Assembly: GCA_004366205.1 (NCBI GenBank)
Contig: ML178741.1
Span: 2,579 to 48,371, forward strand
Direction: 5' to 3'
Origin: Actinomycetota bacterium
Lineage (GTDB): Bacteria > Actinomycetota > Acidimicrobiia > Acidimicrobiales > CADCSY01
Length of the DNA: 45,793 nt
Position 1 is the first letter of the stretch. Each line of letters begins with the position of its first letter. The position numbers were made by a program, and so were the translations under genes. Positions 29,859-38,362 of this stretch are shown in pieces. The notes under the pieces were generated by a model. The model saw only the letters and a program-made list of their open reading frames with translations. It was not told where the DNA came from and ran no database searches.

Positions 29859-30539
29859 TCAGCGCACCTCCGTCGCTAGGTAGCGAGGATCGCCGGTGAG
29901 CAGGTACCGGAGACGTTCCCCGATGATGGTCGCGTGGTCAGCGATCCGCTCGAAGGCGCGCCCGGCGAGCAGTGTGGCGACGGCGATCGAGGCGGCGTCG
30001 GGGCCATCGAGCCGCCGGATCGCGGCGAGGAGGCCCGCGTAGTGCTCGTCGGTCCGGCGGCTTCCGGTCACCAACGCCGTCGCGGCCTCCAGGTCCAGCG
30101 CCGACCAGGCTGCGAGGGCGTCGTCGTACAGGTTGCGAGCCTCACCGGCCATGGCGAGCAGGATCCCGAACACCGTCGGGTCCCGGCTCAGCAGGTGATG
30201 ATCCGGCGCCAGCTTGACCACTCGCAAGGCGAGGTCGCCGATCCGCTCGAGCTCCTCGAGCATCCGCAGCACCGAGACCACGAAGCGGAGGTCACTCGCG
30301 ACGGGGTTTTCACGGGCAAGCAGGTCGTAGCAACGACTGGTCAACGAGACCAGCATGGCGTCGATCCCGTCGTCGGCGGCGATGGCAGTCGCCGCCAGCG
30401 CCGGGTCGCCCGACTGCAGGACCTGCATGGTTCGCTCCAGGTTCTCGTCGACGCGCATGCCCATGAGCTCGACCTGCAGGCGCAGCTGGTCGAGCTCGCT
30501 TGCGAAGAGCCGCCGCAGAGGCTGGTTGGCGGCAGGCAC
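29859..30539 (-). CDS. PhoU-family protein, second copy (proximal to pstB)
   Basis: 226 residues from GTG 30539, 3 bases after the pstB stop. PhoU repeats with LRMLEELERIGDLALRVVKL and AGRAFERIADHATIIGERLR. The N-terminus (RRLFASELDQLRLQVELMGM) fits the family. Similarity to the next phoU gene is limited to the motifs, so the duplication is old and the two may have different partners (kinase versus transporter). Confidence 0.92.
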   Translation of the reverse strand: MPAANQPLRRLFASELDQLRLQVELMGMRVDENLERTMQVLQSGDPALAATAIAADDGIDAMLVSLTSRCYDLLARENPVASDLRFVVSVLRMLEELERIGDLALRVVKLAPDHHLLSRDPTVFGILLAMAGEARNLYDDALAAWSALDLEAATALVTGSRRTDEHYAGLLAAIRRLDGPDAASIAVATLLAGRAFERIADHATIIGERLRYLLTGDPRYLATEVR

Positions 30540-30542
30540 CGG

Positions 30543-31445
30543 CTACCCGAACCGGCCGGTCACGTAGTTCTCGGTACGTTCGTCGCCCGGGTTGGAGAAC
30601 ACCTTCTCGGTGCGGTCGTACTCGACGAGAACGCCCGTACGGACGTCGGTCGCCTCGTCGACCTCGGCGGTGAAGAACGCCGTCCTGTCGCTGACCCGGG
30701 CCGCCTGCTGCATGTTGTGGGTGACGATCACGATCGTGTACTGCTCCTTCAGCTCGTGCATCAGGTCCTCGATGCGCGCCGTCGAGATGGGATCGAGCGC
30801 GGAGCAGGGCTCGTCCATGAGGATCACATCGGGCTCGGTGGCGATGCAGCGGGCGATGCACAGCCGTTGCTGCTGGCCGCCCGACATCCCGTAGGCGTTT
30901 TCCTTGAGGCGATCCTTGACCTCGTCCCACAACGCCGCCGAGCGCAGGGCGCGCTCGACGATCTCGTCCATGTCGCCCTTCATGCCCGTCGTCCTCGGAC
31001 CGAATGCAACGTTGTCGTAGATCGACTTGGGGAAGGGGTTCGGCTTCTGGAACACCATGCCGATGAGCTTGCGTACCTGCACCGGGTCGACCTTCGGCCC
31101 GTAGACGTCCTCGCCGTGGTACCAGAGTCTCCCCGAGACGCGGGCGCTGGGTATGAGGTCGTTCATTCGGTTCAGGCAGCGCAGCAACGTGCTCTTGCCA
31201 CAGCCCGACGGGCCGATGAGGGCGGTGATGTCCTTGTGGTGGATGTCCATCGTCACGTCCTTGACGGCGAGCGCCTCGCCGTAGCGGACGGACACGCCTT
31301 CGAGCCGGAAGGTCACCTCGCGCTCGCCCGCACCCGGGTCAGCGGCCTGGCCGGTCGCGATGTTGACCGGAGGACCAGGCGCAAGCGCCGCCACCCGTCG
31401 GTCGGTGCTGGACAGGGTCTCGTTCGTGGTCTGACGTGACGGCAT
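30543..31445 (-). CDS. pstB: Phosphate ABC transporter ATP-binding protein PstB
   Basis: 300 residues from ATG 31445, with an N-terminal extension of about 40 residues before the ABC domain. Walker [21 protein letters not shown]-loop [18 protein letters not shown], signature [16 protein letters not shown], Walker [15 protein letters not shown]-loop [11 protein letters not shown]. It energises phosphate import with PstC and PstA. The start is 2 bases past the pstA stop. Confidence 0.96.
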   Translation of the reverse strand: MPSRQTTNETLSSTDRRVAALAPGPPVNIATGQAADPGAGEREVTFRLEGVSVRYGEALAVKDVTMDIHHKDITALIGPSGCGKSTLLRCLNRMNDLIPSARVSGRLWYHGEDVYGPKVDPVQVRKLIGMVFQKPNPFPKSIYDNVAFGPRTTGMKGDMDEIVERALRSAALWDEVKDRLKENAYGMSGGQQQRLCIARCIATEPDVILMDEPCSALDPISTARIEDLMHELKEQYTIVIVTHNMQQAARVSDRTAFFTAEVDEATDVRTGVLVEYDRTEKVFSNPGDERTENYVTGRFG

Positions 31446-31447
31446 GG

Positions 31448-32392
31448 TCACCACTCCCGTTCGTATCGGTGGCGCAGCCAGATCGCGGTCGCATTGATCA
31501 CGAGCAGCACCAGCAGCAGGACAAGCACACCGGCGGCGGCCAGGATCCGGAAGTCTTCCTGGGGCCGGCCGGCGTACTGGAAGATCTGTACCGGCAGTAC
31601 GGAGTAGCCTCCGTCGAAGAAGCGGGGATCGAACGTGACGAACGTGACGGCGCCCACCAGCAGAAGCGGCGCTGCTTCGCCGATGGCGCGCGCCACTGCG
31701 AGGATGACCCCCGTGAGGATCCCCGGGAGCGCGGCGGGGAGCACCTGGCGGCTCACCGTTTGCCACTGGGTGGCGCCAAGCGCCAAAGAGCCGTGGCGAA
31801 TGGAGGACGGGACCGCCCGGATCGCTTCGCGACTTGCGAGGATCACGGTCGGCAGCACGAGCAACGCCAAGGTGAGCGAGCCCGCCGCGGCCACGAAGCC
31901 CAAGCTGATTGGCCCCCGCACGATGAACGCCAGGCCGAGGATGCCGAACACGATCGAGGGCACCCCGGCGAGGTTCTGGATGTTCAACTCGATCAACCGG
32001 TTCCACCACTTCGTGCCGTCGGCGTACTCCTCCAGGTAGACGGCAGCACCCACACCGAGCGGCACGATCAGCGCGACGACCCCGCTGATCACGTACACCG
32101 TCCCCAGGATCGCCGGGCGGTAGCCGGCTGCCCTCGGGTTCACCGTCGAGGGGTAGTTGGTGAGCAGGTCGGTGCTGAGCAGCGGCCGGCCCGTCACATA
32201 GGCCCAGACGATGATCGCAGAGAGCGCGACGAGGGCGGTACCGACGCCCAGGAGCAGCATGGCCACGAACAGCAGGTTGCCGAACCTGCCGGACCGCTCG
32301 CTGTCCCCCACGATGCTCCGCGTGGTCGCCCGGGCGCCCGCGACGGCGAGGCGGGTGCGCTCGGTCCGCACCGGATAGGCAGCGTCGGTCAC
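31448..32392 (-). CDS. pstA: Phosphate ABC transporter permease PstA
   Basis: 314 residues from GTG 32392, overlapping the pstC stop (GTGA). Six TM helices (first [20 protein letters not shown]). The permease EAA-type loop has [20 protein letters not shown] followed by [16 protein letters not shown]. The conserved [20 protein letters not shown] segment is typical of PstA. Confidence 0.95.
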   Translation of the reverse strand: MTDAAYPVRTERTRLAVAGARATTRSIVGDSERSGRFGNLLFVAMLLLGVGTALVALSAIIVWAYVTGRPLLSTDLLTNYPSTVNPRAAGYRPAILGTVYVISGVVALIVPLGVGAAVYLEEYADGTKWWNRLIELNIQNLAGVPSIVFGILGLAFIVRGPISLGFVAAAGSLTLALLVLPTVILASREAIRAVPSSIRHGSLALGATQWQTVSRQVLPAALPGILTGVILAVARAIGEAAPLLLVGAVTFVTFDPRFFDGGYSVLPVQIFQYAGRPQEDFRILAAAGVLVLLLVLLVINATAIWLRHRYEREW

Positions 32393-33351
32393 TCGTAGAC
32401 CTCCCGGAACCGTCGCACGAGCCGGATGGCGAGCATGTTCATCGACAACGTCATGATGAAAAGCAAGGTCCCGACTGCGAAGATCGTGTCATACACGATC
32501 GTTCCCATCGCGATGTCACCGGTGGCTCGACCACCGATGTAGGCGGTCATGGTCTGGATGCCCTTGGTCGGATCGAACGAGAGGTTCGGATTCCCCGCGC
32601 CTGCGGCGATGAGCACGACCATGGTCTCTCCGATGGCACGGGAGGTGCCGAGCACCACGGCAGCGACGACACCGGAGATCGCAGCGGGGAACACGACGCG
32701 CGTGGTGACCCGAAGCTTGTTCGCCCCGAGGGCGTAGGCGCCCTCGCGCAGGCCCGCAGGCACCGACCGCATGGCGTCGTCGGACACCGATGACACGAGC
32801 GGCACGATCAGCAGCCCGACCGCGACGCCAGCCACGCCGATCGAGAACGGCCCCTGCCAGGGAAGGAAGGGGAGGATCTGCTTGGCCAGCGGCGTGAGAA
32901 AGAAGAACGCGAACAGCCCGGTGGCAACCGTGGGGATGCCCTCGAGCACCTCCAACACCGGCTTCACGACCCCCCGCACCCGGCGCGAAGCGTACTCCGA
33001 GAGGTACACGGCGCAGGCGAGGCCGATAGGGATCGCCACGATGAGGGCGAAGAAGACGACCATGAGCGTGCCGACCACGATCGGCCAGACACCGAAGCTC
33101 GGGCGGGCGAAGGCCGGCGCCCAAGTCGTGGAGGTAAGGAACTCGACGATCGACACCTCACGGAAGAAGCCGATCGTTGGTGTGAGGAGCGAGACGACGA
33201 TGGCGGTCGTGACCAGCACTGACAGCACCGCACACGCCGCCAGGCTGGCCTGGACCACCTTCTCGCCGCGCCGGGGACTCGTGGCCTCCAGCGTCCGGCG
33301 GGGACGGGGGGCGCCGACGCCGGAGACCACGAGCTCGTAAGCATGAGACAT
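32389..33351 (-). CDS. pstC: Phosphate ABC transporter permease PstC
   Basis: 320 residues from ATG 33351. Six TM helices, the signature [17 protein letters not shown], and the permease loop [20 protein letters not shown] then [17 protein letters not shown]. The gene starts 27 bases after pstS and overlaps pstA. Confidence 0.95.
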   Translation of the reverse strand: MSHAYELVVSGVGAPRPRRTLEATSPRRGEKVVQASLAACAVLSVLVTTAIVVSLLTPTIGFFREVSIVEFLTSTTWAPAFARPSFGVWPIVVGTLMVVFFALIVAIPIGLACAVYLSEYASRRVRGVVKPVLEVLEGIPTVATGLFAFFFLTPLAKQILPFLPWQGPFSIGVAGVAVGLLIVPLVSSVSDDAMRSVPAGLREGAYALGANKLRVTTRVVFPAAISGVVAAVVLGTSRAIGETMVVLIAAGAGNPNLSFDPTKGIQTMTAYIGGRATGDIAMGTIVYDTIFAVGTLLFIMTLSMNMLAIRLVRRFREVYE

Positions 33352-33378
33352 GGTCGTGGGGACCTGCGGTAGCGCTCG

Positions 33379-34380
33379 CTAGGAGCGCAAGGCCTGGACC
33401 TTGGCCCGAGCCTGCTCCACCTGGTCGTCGTTCATGGGTACGAAACCTGCGATCTCTGCGATCTCGGCCTGATTTTCGATGAAGAACTCGAAGAAGGCGA
33501 CGACCTCGGGGCGCTCGAGCGCGCGATCGCTCGCGTAGAGGAACAACGGGCGACCCAAGGGAGTGTAGGTGCCGGCCTGGACGTTCTCGAGCGTGGCATC
33601 GACGCATCCGTTGCCGTCGTCGATCTGGAGGGCCTTGACGTCATCACCGGCCTCCTGGACGTAGGAGTACGGGATGTAGCCCATCGCCCACACATCGCCT
33701 TGCACAGCCACGACCGCGGCGTGGTCGTCCTCACCGATGTCGATGTAGTCGGTCCGGATCCGGCCCTCCTCGCCGTTGATCGCCTCGGTGAAGAAGTCGA
33801 ACGTCCCTGAGTCGGTACCGGGGCCGTAGAGCGTGAGGGACTCGGAACGGGCGTCGGCCGGGAGGTCGAGCCCGTCGATGTCCCCCCAGGTCCGGACCTG
33901 CGAGCCCTCGTCCCAGATCTGGTTGGCCTGCTCGACCGTCAGGCATTCGACGGGGTTCTCCCGGTTCACCACGATCGACAGCGCGTCGTTGGCGACCTGG
34001 ACGTTGTCATAGGCGATGCCGTTCGACTCGCACTGCTCGATCTCGGACTCCTTGATCGAGCGGGATGCGTTGTTGCCGTCCGTCTCACCGCTGCAGAACT
34101 TCTGGAAGCCCCCGCTCGTGCCTGAGATCGCGACCGTGACCCGGACGCCGGGGTTGTCCCGCATGAAGAGCTCGGCTGCGACCTCGGTGAGGGGGCCGAC
34201 GGTGCTGGAGCCGTCGATGTTCACGGTACCGGTCAGCTCTGCGCCGCTTGCGCCGTTGCCGGCAGGCGTGCCGTCACCGGCGTCGGTGGTCGTGTCGTCG
34301 TTTCCACAGGCAGCTGCGCTGAGCGCGAACGTGACCAGAAGCGCCGGCAGCAGACCTGGGCGGCGTTGGATGATGGTCAA
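33379..34380 (-). CDS. pstS: Phosphate-binding lipoprotein PstS
   Basis: 333 residues from TTG 34380, chosen because AGGAGG lies 8 bases upstream; an ATG 21 bases earlier has no ribosome site. Lipoprotein signal peptide ([16 protein letters not shown]) with the lipid-modified Cys followed by GNDD. Phosphate-binding motifs are [35 protein letters not shown] and [16 protein letters not shown]. First gene of the nine-gene pst-phoU-phoU-surE-senX3-regX3 series, with a three-unit PHO box upstream. Confidence 0.95.
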   Translation of the reverse strand: MTIIQRRPGLLPALLVTFALSAAACGNDDTTTDAGDGTPAGNGASGAELTGTVNIDGSSTVGPLTEVAAELFMRDNPGVRVTVAISGTSGGFQKFCSGETDGNNASRSIKESEIEQCESNGIAYDNVQVANDALSIVVNRENPVECLTVEQANQIWDEGSQVRTWGDIDGLDLPADARSESLTLYGPGTDSGTFDFFTEAINGEEGRIRTDYIDIGEDDHAAVVAVQGDVWAMGYIPYSYVQEAGDDVKALQIDDGNGCVDATLENVQAGTYTPLGRPLFLYASDRALERPEVVAFFEFFIENQAEIAEIAGFVPMNDDQVEQARAKVQALRS

Positions 34381-34454
34381 GGGGGGTTCCTCCTGGTGCA
34401 TGTCTCTGGGGTACGACGCGCACCGTAGAGACCGGTGGTAGCGAGCAGGCCGCC

Positions 34455-34487
34455 AGCGGGTGAACGACAAGTGAACACCAGGCGAAA
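34455..34487 (-). promoter_or_regulatory. PHO box, three 11-bp units, between pstS and arsC
   Basis: On the minus strand three consecutive 11-base units read TTTCGCCTGGT, GTTCACTTGTC, GTTCACCCGCT. This matches the actinobacterial PHO box (direct repeats of GTTCACC with 11-base period) bound by PhoP/RegX3-type regulators. It is about 75-107 bases upstream of the pstS start and 88-120 bases upstream of the divergent arsenate reductase gene, so it could serve both. Confidence 0.8.
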
Positions 34488-34574
34488 TGCAGCTCGCGGG
34501 CTTTCAGCACGGCCACCGGAGCGTCGAACATGGCCACCGCCGGCGATGACCGCGACCCCGGGAGACGTGATCCG

Positions 34575-35207
34575 ATGGCCGACCCGAACAAGGAACGCAA
34601 CCCTCTCGACCTCGTCCTGCGGGCACTCCACGACGAGTTCGCCGGCACGTTCGGGCCGGAAACGGTCGATCGGTTCGTGGCCGAGACCTGTGCCCACTAC
34701 CGGAAAGCGCCGATCCAGACCTACGTCCCGATCTTCGTACACCGCTTCGCCCGTGACCGGTTGCGGGCCCTGGCCAAAGTCGAGGGGCTGGCATCGAACG
34801 ACCGCCCCGAGGTGCTGTTCGTGTGTGTGCAGAATGCCGGCCGGAGCCAGATGGCAGCGGCGCTCCTCGACCACCATGCAGGAGGTCGCGTCGTGGTGCG
34901 GTCCGCGGGCAGCGCACCGGCCGACCAGGTCAACCCGGTGGTGATCGCTGCCATGGACGAGCTCGGCATCGATCTGTCCACGGCGTTCCCCAAGCCGCTG
35001 ACCGACGAGGTGGTGCGGGCCGCCGACGTGGTGATCACCATGGGCTGCGGCGACGCCTGCCCCGTGTACCCGGGCAAGCGCTACCTCGACTGGCAGCTCG
35101 ACGACCCCGCCGGCAGGGGCGTCGACGCCGTGCGACCCATCCGCGACGAGATCGACCGCCGGGTACGCCAGCTCGTGACCGAGCTGCTCGGCGCCCGCAG
35201 CGGCTGA
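34575..35207 (+). CDS. ArsC-type arsenate reductase (LMW-phosphatase fold) with three-helix N-terminal domain
   Basis: 210 residues from ATG 34575 (GGGAG 10 bases upstream); ATG 34530 is a possible earlier start. Residues 1-75 form a helical domain (LRALHDEFAGTFGPETVDRF, HRFARDRLRALAKVEG) seen fused to actinobacterial ArsC proteins. The catalytic P-loop C84-x5-R is VCVQNAGRSQMAAALL. The C-terminal part has ITMGCGDACPVYPGKRYLDW with candidate resolving cysteines. It reduces arsenate, which enters through Pst-type phosphate transporters; the shared PHO-box region with pstS fits co-induction. No arsenite exporter is adjacent. Confidence 0.88.
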   Translation: MADPNKERNPLDLVLRALHDEFAGTFGPETVDRFVAETCAHYRKAPIQTYVPIFVHRFARDRLRALAKVEGLASNDRPEVLFVCVQNAGRSQMAAALLDHHAGGRVVVRSAGSAPADQVNPVVIAAMDELGIDLSTAFPKPLTDEVVRAADVVITMGCGDACPVYPGKRYLDWQLDDPAGRGVDAVRPIRDEIDRRVRQLVTELLGARSG

Positions 35208-35215
35208 CCCACCGT

Positions 35216-35374
35216 TCAGGCGGCCGTGTGGTGGCCGCGCTCGGCCGGCCGGAGAGACCGGGCCAGGGCGTCCACGGCGGCCTCCTGCTCTCGCCGATGA
35301 GCGAGGTCGCGCTCGACGTTGGCTGCTGCGACATCGCAGCGGAGGAACCAGAGGAGCCGGAGAATCCAGTGCAT
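35216..35374 (-). CDS. Possible 52-residue amphipathic small protein
   Basis: ATG 35374 to TGA 35216-35218. It begins MHWILRLLWFLRCDVAAANV, then a charged helix (ERDLAHRREQEAAVDALARS), ending RPAERGHHTAA. The amphipathic or membrane-associated N-terminus plus charged helix looks protein-like, but there is no clear ribosome binding site and no family I recognise. It converges on the arsC stop 9 bases away. Confidence 0.35.
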   Translation of the reverse strand: MHWILRLLWFLRCDVAAANVERDLAHRREQEAAVDALARSLRPAERGHHTAA

Positions 35375-35701
35375 GCTTTGCACCGTACGGGCGCGGTGTT
35401 TCGCCGGAGTGGCCCGGCGTTTGCGGCCGCGTCAACGTTGCCTGAACGCTGTCTTCGGCTCGTGAGTCTTCACCCACCGTTCGCCCCGTGGTCACGGGCG
35501 GTTCACGTGACGGGCATACCGTGCGCGCCGTGGGGACCACGGGGCCGGGGGGCGGCAGCCCTCCGGCCCCGGTTCGCGCTCAGGCACGCCTCAGATCGCT
35601 CGCCGACTGCGAGACATCTCCGGGGTGATTTCGCGAACCGTTCACCGCTCCGCCACCGTCCCGGCACTGTGGCGTCGTCTCGTCTCCGTAGCGTCCCAGC
35701 T
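35375..35701. other. 327-bp regulatory gap upstream of the PhoX-like gene
   Basis: No gene is supported here. It contains the four-unit PHO-box array (35468-35511) and a GGTTCACGTGACGG palindrome-like core inside the last unit. A convincing -10 box for the PhoX-like gene is not obvious, and its ATG has no clear ribosome binding site. Confidence 0.5.
35468..35511 (+). promoter_or_regulatory. PHO box, four 11-bp units, upstream of the PhoX-like gene
   Basis: Four consecutive 11-base units: CTTCACCCACC, GTTCGCCCCGT, GGTCACGGGCG, GTTCACGTGAC. They match the GTTCACC-type direct repeat with exact 11-base period. They point toward the PhoX-like gene, whose start is 191 bases downstream. Predicted RegX3/PhoP-type binding site. 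Confidence 0.72.
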
Positions 35702-37084
35702 ATGCATCGCCGCCGCTTCCTCCAGCTCGGGGTCGCCTCGAGCCTCGCCATCAGCTTCGGTCCCGACTTCTGGCGTCACGCCCTGGCCGATCCCGCCCAG
35801 CCCGGTCCAGGCCCGTACGGGCCCCTCGGGGCGCCCGACGACAACGGTCTGCGGCTGCCCGCCGGGTTCAGCAGCCGGGTGGTGGGGGCGTCGGGGCAGC
35901 CCGTCGGCGACTCGGGCTACGTGTGGCACACCGACCCGGATGGCGGCGCCTGCTTCCCGGTGAACGACGGCGGATGGGTGTACGTCTCCAACCAGGAGGA
36001 GCGAGCCCGCTTCAACGGTGGCGGGGTCGGTGCTTTGCGGTTCGGTCCCGACGGCGAGCTCGTGGACGCCTACCGCATCCTCGACGGCACCTACACCAAC
36101 TGCGCCGGCGGGCCGACACCGTGGGGAACGTGGCTCTCCTGCGAGGAGTACGCCCTCGGCCGGGTATGGGAGTGTGACCCCCTCGGCGAGCGGGAGCCCG
36201 TCGTGTACGACGGGATGGGCCGGTACGCCCACGAGGCGGTTGCGGTCGACCCGGTCCACGGTGTCATCTACCTCACCGAGGACGAACCAACCGGCCTGTT
36301 CTACCGATTCCGAGCAACGCGCTATCCCGATCTGCGCGACGGCGTTCTCGAAGCTGCGACCGTCAGCGATGAGGGGGCGGTCACCTGGACCGAGGTCCCG
36401 GTCCCCGCGGGCGCACCGATCCCGACCCGGTTCCAGGTGCCGGGCGCGACCGTCTTCAACCGGGCCGAGGGGGCCTGGTACGACGCTGGCTGGGTCTACT
36501 TCTGCACGACGGGGGACAACCGGGTGTGGGCCTACGACACCGAGAGCGATCGCCTCGAGATCGTCTACGACGGTCGCGCCCTCGATGATCCGCCTCTCAA
36601 CGACGTCGACAACATCACGGTGGCCCCCTCCGGCGACCTCTACGTCGCCGAGGACGCCGGCGCCCTGCAGGTCGTGCTCATCTCCCCTGAGCGCGAGGTG
36701 GCCCCGTTCGTGCAGTTCACCGGCACCGACCAGGTCGGCTCCGAGATCGCCGGGCCTGCGTTCAGCCCCGACGGCACCCGGCTGTACGTGAGCTCCCAAC
36801 GGGGTGGCCCGGGAACCCGGGGCACGACGTATGAGATCACCGGCCCGTTCCGCCTCGGCTACCTCGGATCCGTGGGCGCCGCAATCGCGTCCGCCGGCGC
36901 CGCAGCGCCGGCGGCGCCGGCACCTGCCGGCAGCACGGGACCACTTCCGGGGGCCGGCGCTCCGGAGGCGGCGGCCGAGCTGCCCGCCACGGGAGGCGAC
37001 TCCGCCGGCGTGGTCGCCGGCGCGCTGGCGGTGGTCGCCGGGCTGGCGATCCGGTTCCGCAACCGCCGACCGAGCGACGCCTGA
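35702..37084 (+). CDS. PhoX-like (DUF839) phosphatase, Tat-exported with LPXTG-type anchor
   Basis: 460 residues from ATG 35702. Tat signal HRRRFLQLGVASSLAISFG at the N-terminus. PhoX-family beta-propeller features: TNCAGGPTPWGTWLSCEEYA (residues about 130-150), GRYAHEAVAVDPVHGVIYLT followed by EDEPTGLFYRF, FNRAEGAWYDAGWVYFCTTGD, and NVDNITVAPSGDLYVAED read as DVDNITVAPSGDLYVAED. PhoX enzymes are Ca/Fe-dependent phosphomonoesterases. After an Ala/Pro linker comes LPATGGDSAG, a hydrophobic helix (VVAGALAVVAGLAIRF) and a basic end (RNRRPSDA): a sortase-type sorting signal. It is therefore predicted to be folded, Tat-exported and then wall-linked. Confidence 0.88.
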   Translation: MHRRRFLQLGVASSLAISFGPDFWRHALADPAQPGPGPYGPLGAPDDNGLRLPAGFSSRVVGASGQPVGDSGYVWHTDPDGGACFPVNDGGWVYVSNQEERARFNGGGVGALRFGPDGELVDAYRILDGTYTNCAGGPTPWGTWLSCEEYALGRVWECDPLGEREPVVYDGMGRYAHEAVAVDPVHGVIYLTEDEPTGLFYRFRATRYPDLRDGVLEAATVSDEGAVTWTEVPVPAGAPIPTRFQVPGATVFNRAEGAWYDAGWVYFCTTGDNRVWAYDTESDRLEIVYDGRALDDPPLNDVDNITVAPSGDLYVAEDAGALQVVLISPEREVAPFVQFTGTDQVGSEIAGPAFSPDGTRLYVSSQRGGPGTRGTTYEITGPFRLGYLGSVGAAIASAGAAAPAAPAPAGSTGPLPGAGAPEAAAELPATGGDSAGVVAGALAVVAGLAIRFRNRRPSDA

Positions 37085-37139
37085 GCCTGCCTTCGGAGAG
37101 TGCGACGCCGCGACCGTCGGCGCCGGTCCCGAGGTCGCA

Positions 37140-37166
37140 ATCAGGCGCCGTGAACGGTTGCCTGAT
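37140..37166. repeat. Inverted repeat at the start of the HAD gene
   Basis: ATCAGGC (37140-37146) and GCCTGAT (37160-37166) with a 13-base spacer. It overlaps the earliest possible GTG start (37150), which argues for a later start and for an operator or terminator-like role. Confidence 0.35.
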
Positions 37167-37215
37167 CGTGGACAGGGACAGTAACCGGCTCCAGGCGATG
37201 CAACGGCATCCGAGC

Positions 37216-37896
37216 ATGCAACCCGCTCGCGCTGCGCTGGCCCGCGGCGGCCTCGCCCTGTTCGATCTCGACCGCACGCTGCTGCGAGGTTCGAGCCTCA
37301 CCCACCTGGCACGGGGGCTCGTCGACGCCGGCGTGCTGCGCCGGCGGGAGCTCCTCCCGCACCTGCTCGACGCGCTCCGGTTCTCCCGGCGTGGCCTGAG
37401 CGACGAGGAGGTCGCGGGTGTCCGCGACCAGCTCCTCGCACTGGTCAGCGGCCGGGAGCGCGATCCGATCATCGCTGTGATCGCCGGGCTGCGCGAGCGG
37501 CTGGCCGCGGCCGTGTACCCCGGTGCGCGCCTCCTCGTCGAACAGCATCTGTCAGCGGGGGACTTCTGCGTGATCGTGTCGGCCGCCCCCCAGGAGCTCG
37601 TGGAGGTCGCCGCCGCCGAGCTCGGCGTGCACCGTGGTGTGGGCACGCTGGCCGAGGTCGAGGGGGGCCGCTACACGGGAGCGCTGGCGGCCCCCTTCTG
37701 CTACGGCCCCGGCAAGCTCGAGCGCCTTCGCGACGAGGTGGGCGTAGCCGACCTGTCGACGGCGTGGGCCTACGCCGACAGTGGCTCGGACCTTCCGCTG
37801 CTCATGGCATGCGGTCGCGCCGTGGCCGTCAATCCCGACCGGACATTACGGGCCTGGGCTCGTGCCCTCGGGTGGCCGGTGCTGCGGCTGGAGTGA
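37216..37896 (+). CDS. HAD-superfamily IB hydrolase (SerB-like phosphatase)
   Basis: 226 residues from ATG 37216; GTG 37150 and ATG 37198 are in-frame alternatives. Motif I is ALFDLDRTLLRGSS (nucleophile and acid/base Asp), motif II VIVSAAPQELV, and motif III Lys with motif IV in GPGKLERLRDE...AYADSGSDLPLL. The helical cap (HLARGLVDAGVLRRRELLPH) fits subclass IB, the group of phosphoserine phosphatase and related small-molecule phosphatases. Substrate unknown. Its 3' end overlaps the converging NUDIX gene by 68 bases. Confidence 0.88.
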   Translation: MQPARAALARGGLALFDLDRTLLRGSSLTHLARGLVDAGVLRRRELLPHLLDALRFSRRGLSDEEVAGVRDQLLALVSGRERDPIIAVIAGLRERLAAAVYPGARLLVEQHLSAGDFCVIVSAAPQELVEVAAAELGVHRGVGTLAEVEGGRYTGALAAPFCYGPGKLERLRDEVGVADLSTAWAYADSGSDLPLLMACGRAVAVNPDRTLRAWARALGWPVLRLE

Positions 37897-38362
37897 GCCG
37901 GTCCCGCCGGCCGTCCAGCTCGAAAGAGGTCAGCACGGACCGGTCGCGGTCGTAGCTGAGCACCCGACGGGCGTCGGGGGGCGGCAGCCACAGCGCGCGG
38001 TCGACCTCCGCGCAGGGCCTGAACGTGCCGTCCGCGACCGCCATCACCCAGTACCGCACGATCTTGGGCCGCTCCTTGCGGTCGACGTACGCTGTGCTGG
38101 CGAGCTCGGGTCCCAGCCAGCACCGAAGGCCGGTCTCCTCCTCGACCTCCCGCAGCGCGGCCTCATGATCCGCCTCACCCGGGTCGACCTTGCCCTTGGG
38201 GAAGGTCCAGTCGCGGTACTTGGGCCGGTGGACGACGAGCACCTCCACCACGCCGCGGGCGCCGACTCGCCATACCACCCCGCCCGCTGCCCGCACCAAC
38301 GGCGCGCCGGCGGCGAGCAGGGCGGAGTGCTCAACGCTCTGGGCGGCCACGGCGCTGCTCAC
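37829..38362 (-). CDS. NUDIX hydrolase
   Basis: 177 residues from GTG 38362, overlapping the stop of the CYTH/CHAD gene (GTGA). The NUDIX box is complete: GKVDPGEADHEAALREVEEE then TGL, matching G-x5-E-x7-R-E-U-x-E-E-x-G-U. The VHRPKYRDWTFPKGK segment before it is typical of MutT/Ap4A-type members. The last 26 residues (RRDRLTPAAAPATRGHEPRP and on) run over the end of the converging HAD gene and look non-conserved. A role in diadenosine polyphosphate or phosphorylated nucleotide clean-up fits its place in a polyphosphate operon. Confidence 0.9.
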   Translation of the reverse strand: MSSAVAAQSVEHSALLAAGAPLVRAAGGVVWRVGARGVVEVLVVHRPKYRDWTFPKGKVDPGEADHEAALREVEEETGLRCWLGPELASTAYVDRKERPKIVRYWVMAVADGTFRPCAEVDRALWLPPPDARRVLSYDRDRSVLTSFELDGRRDRLTPAAAPATRGHEPRPVMSGRD

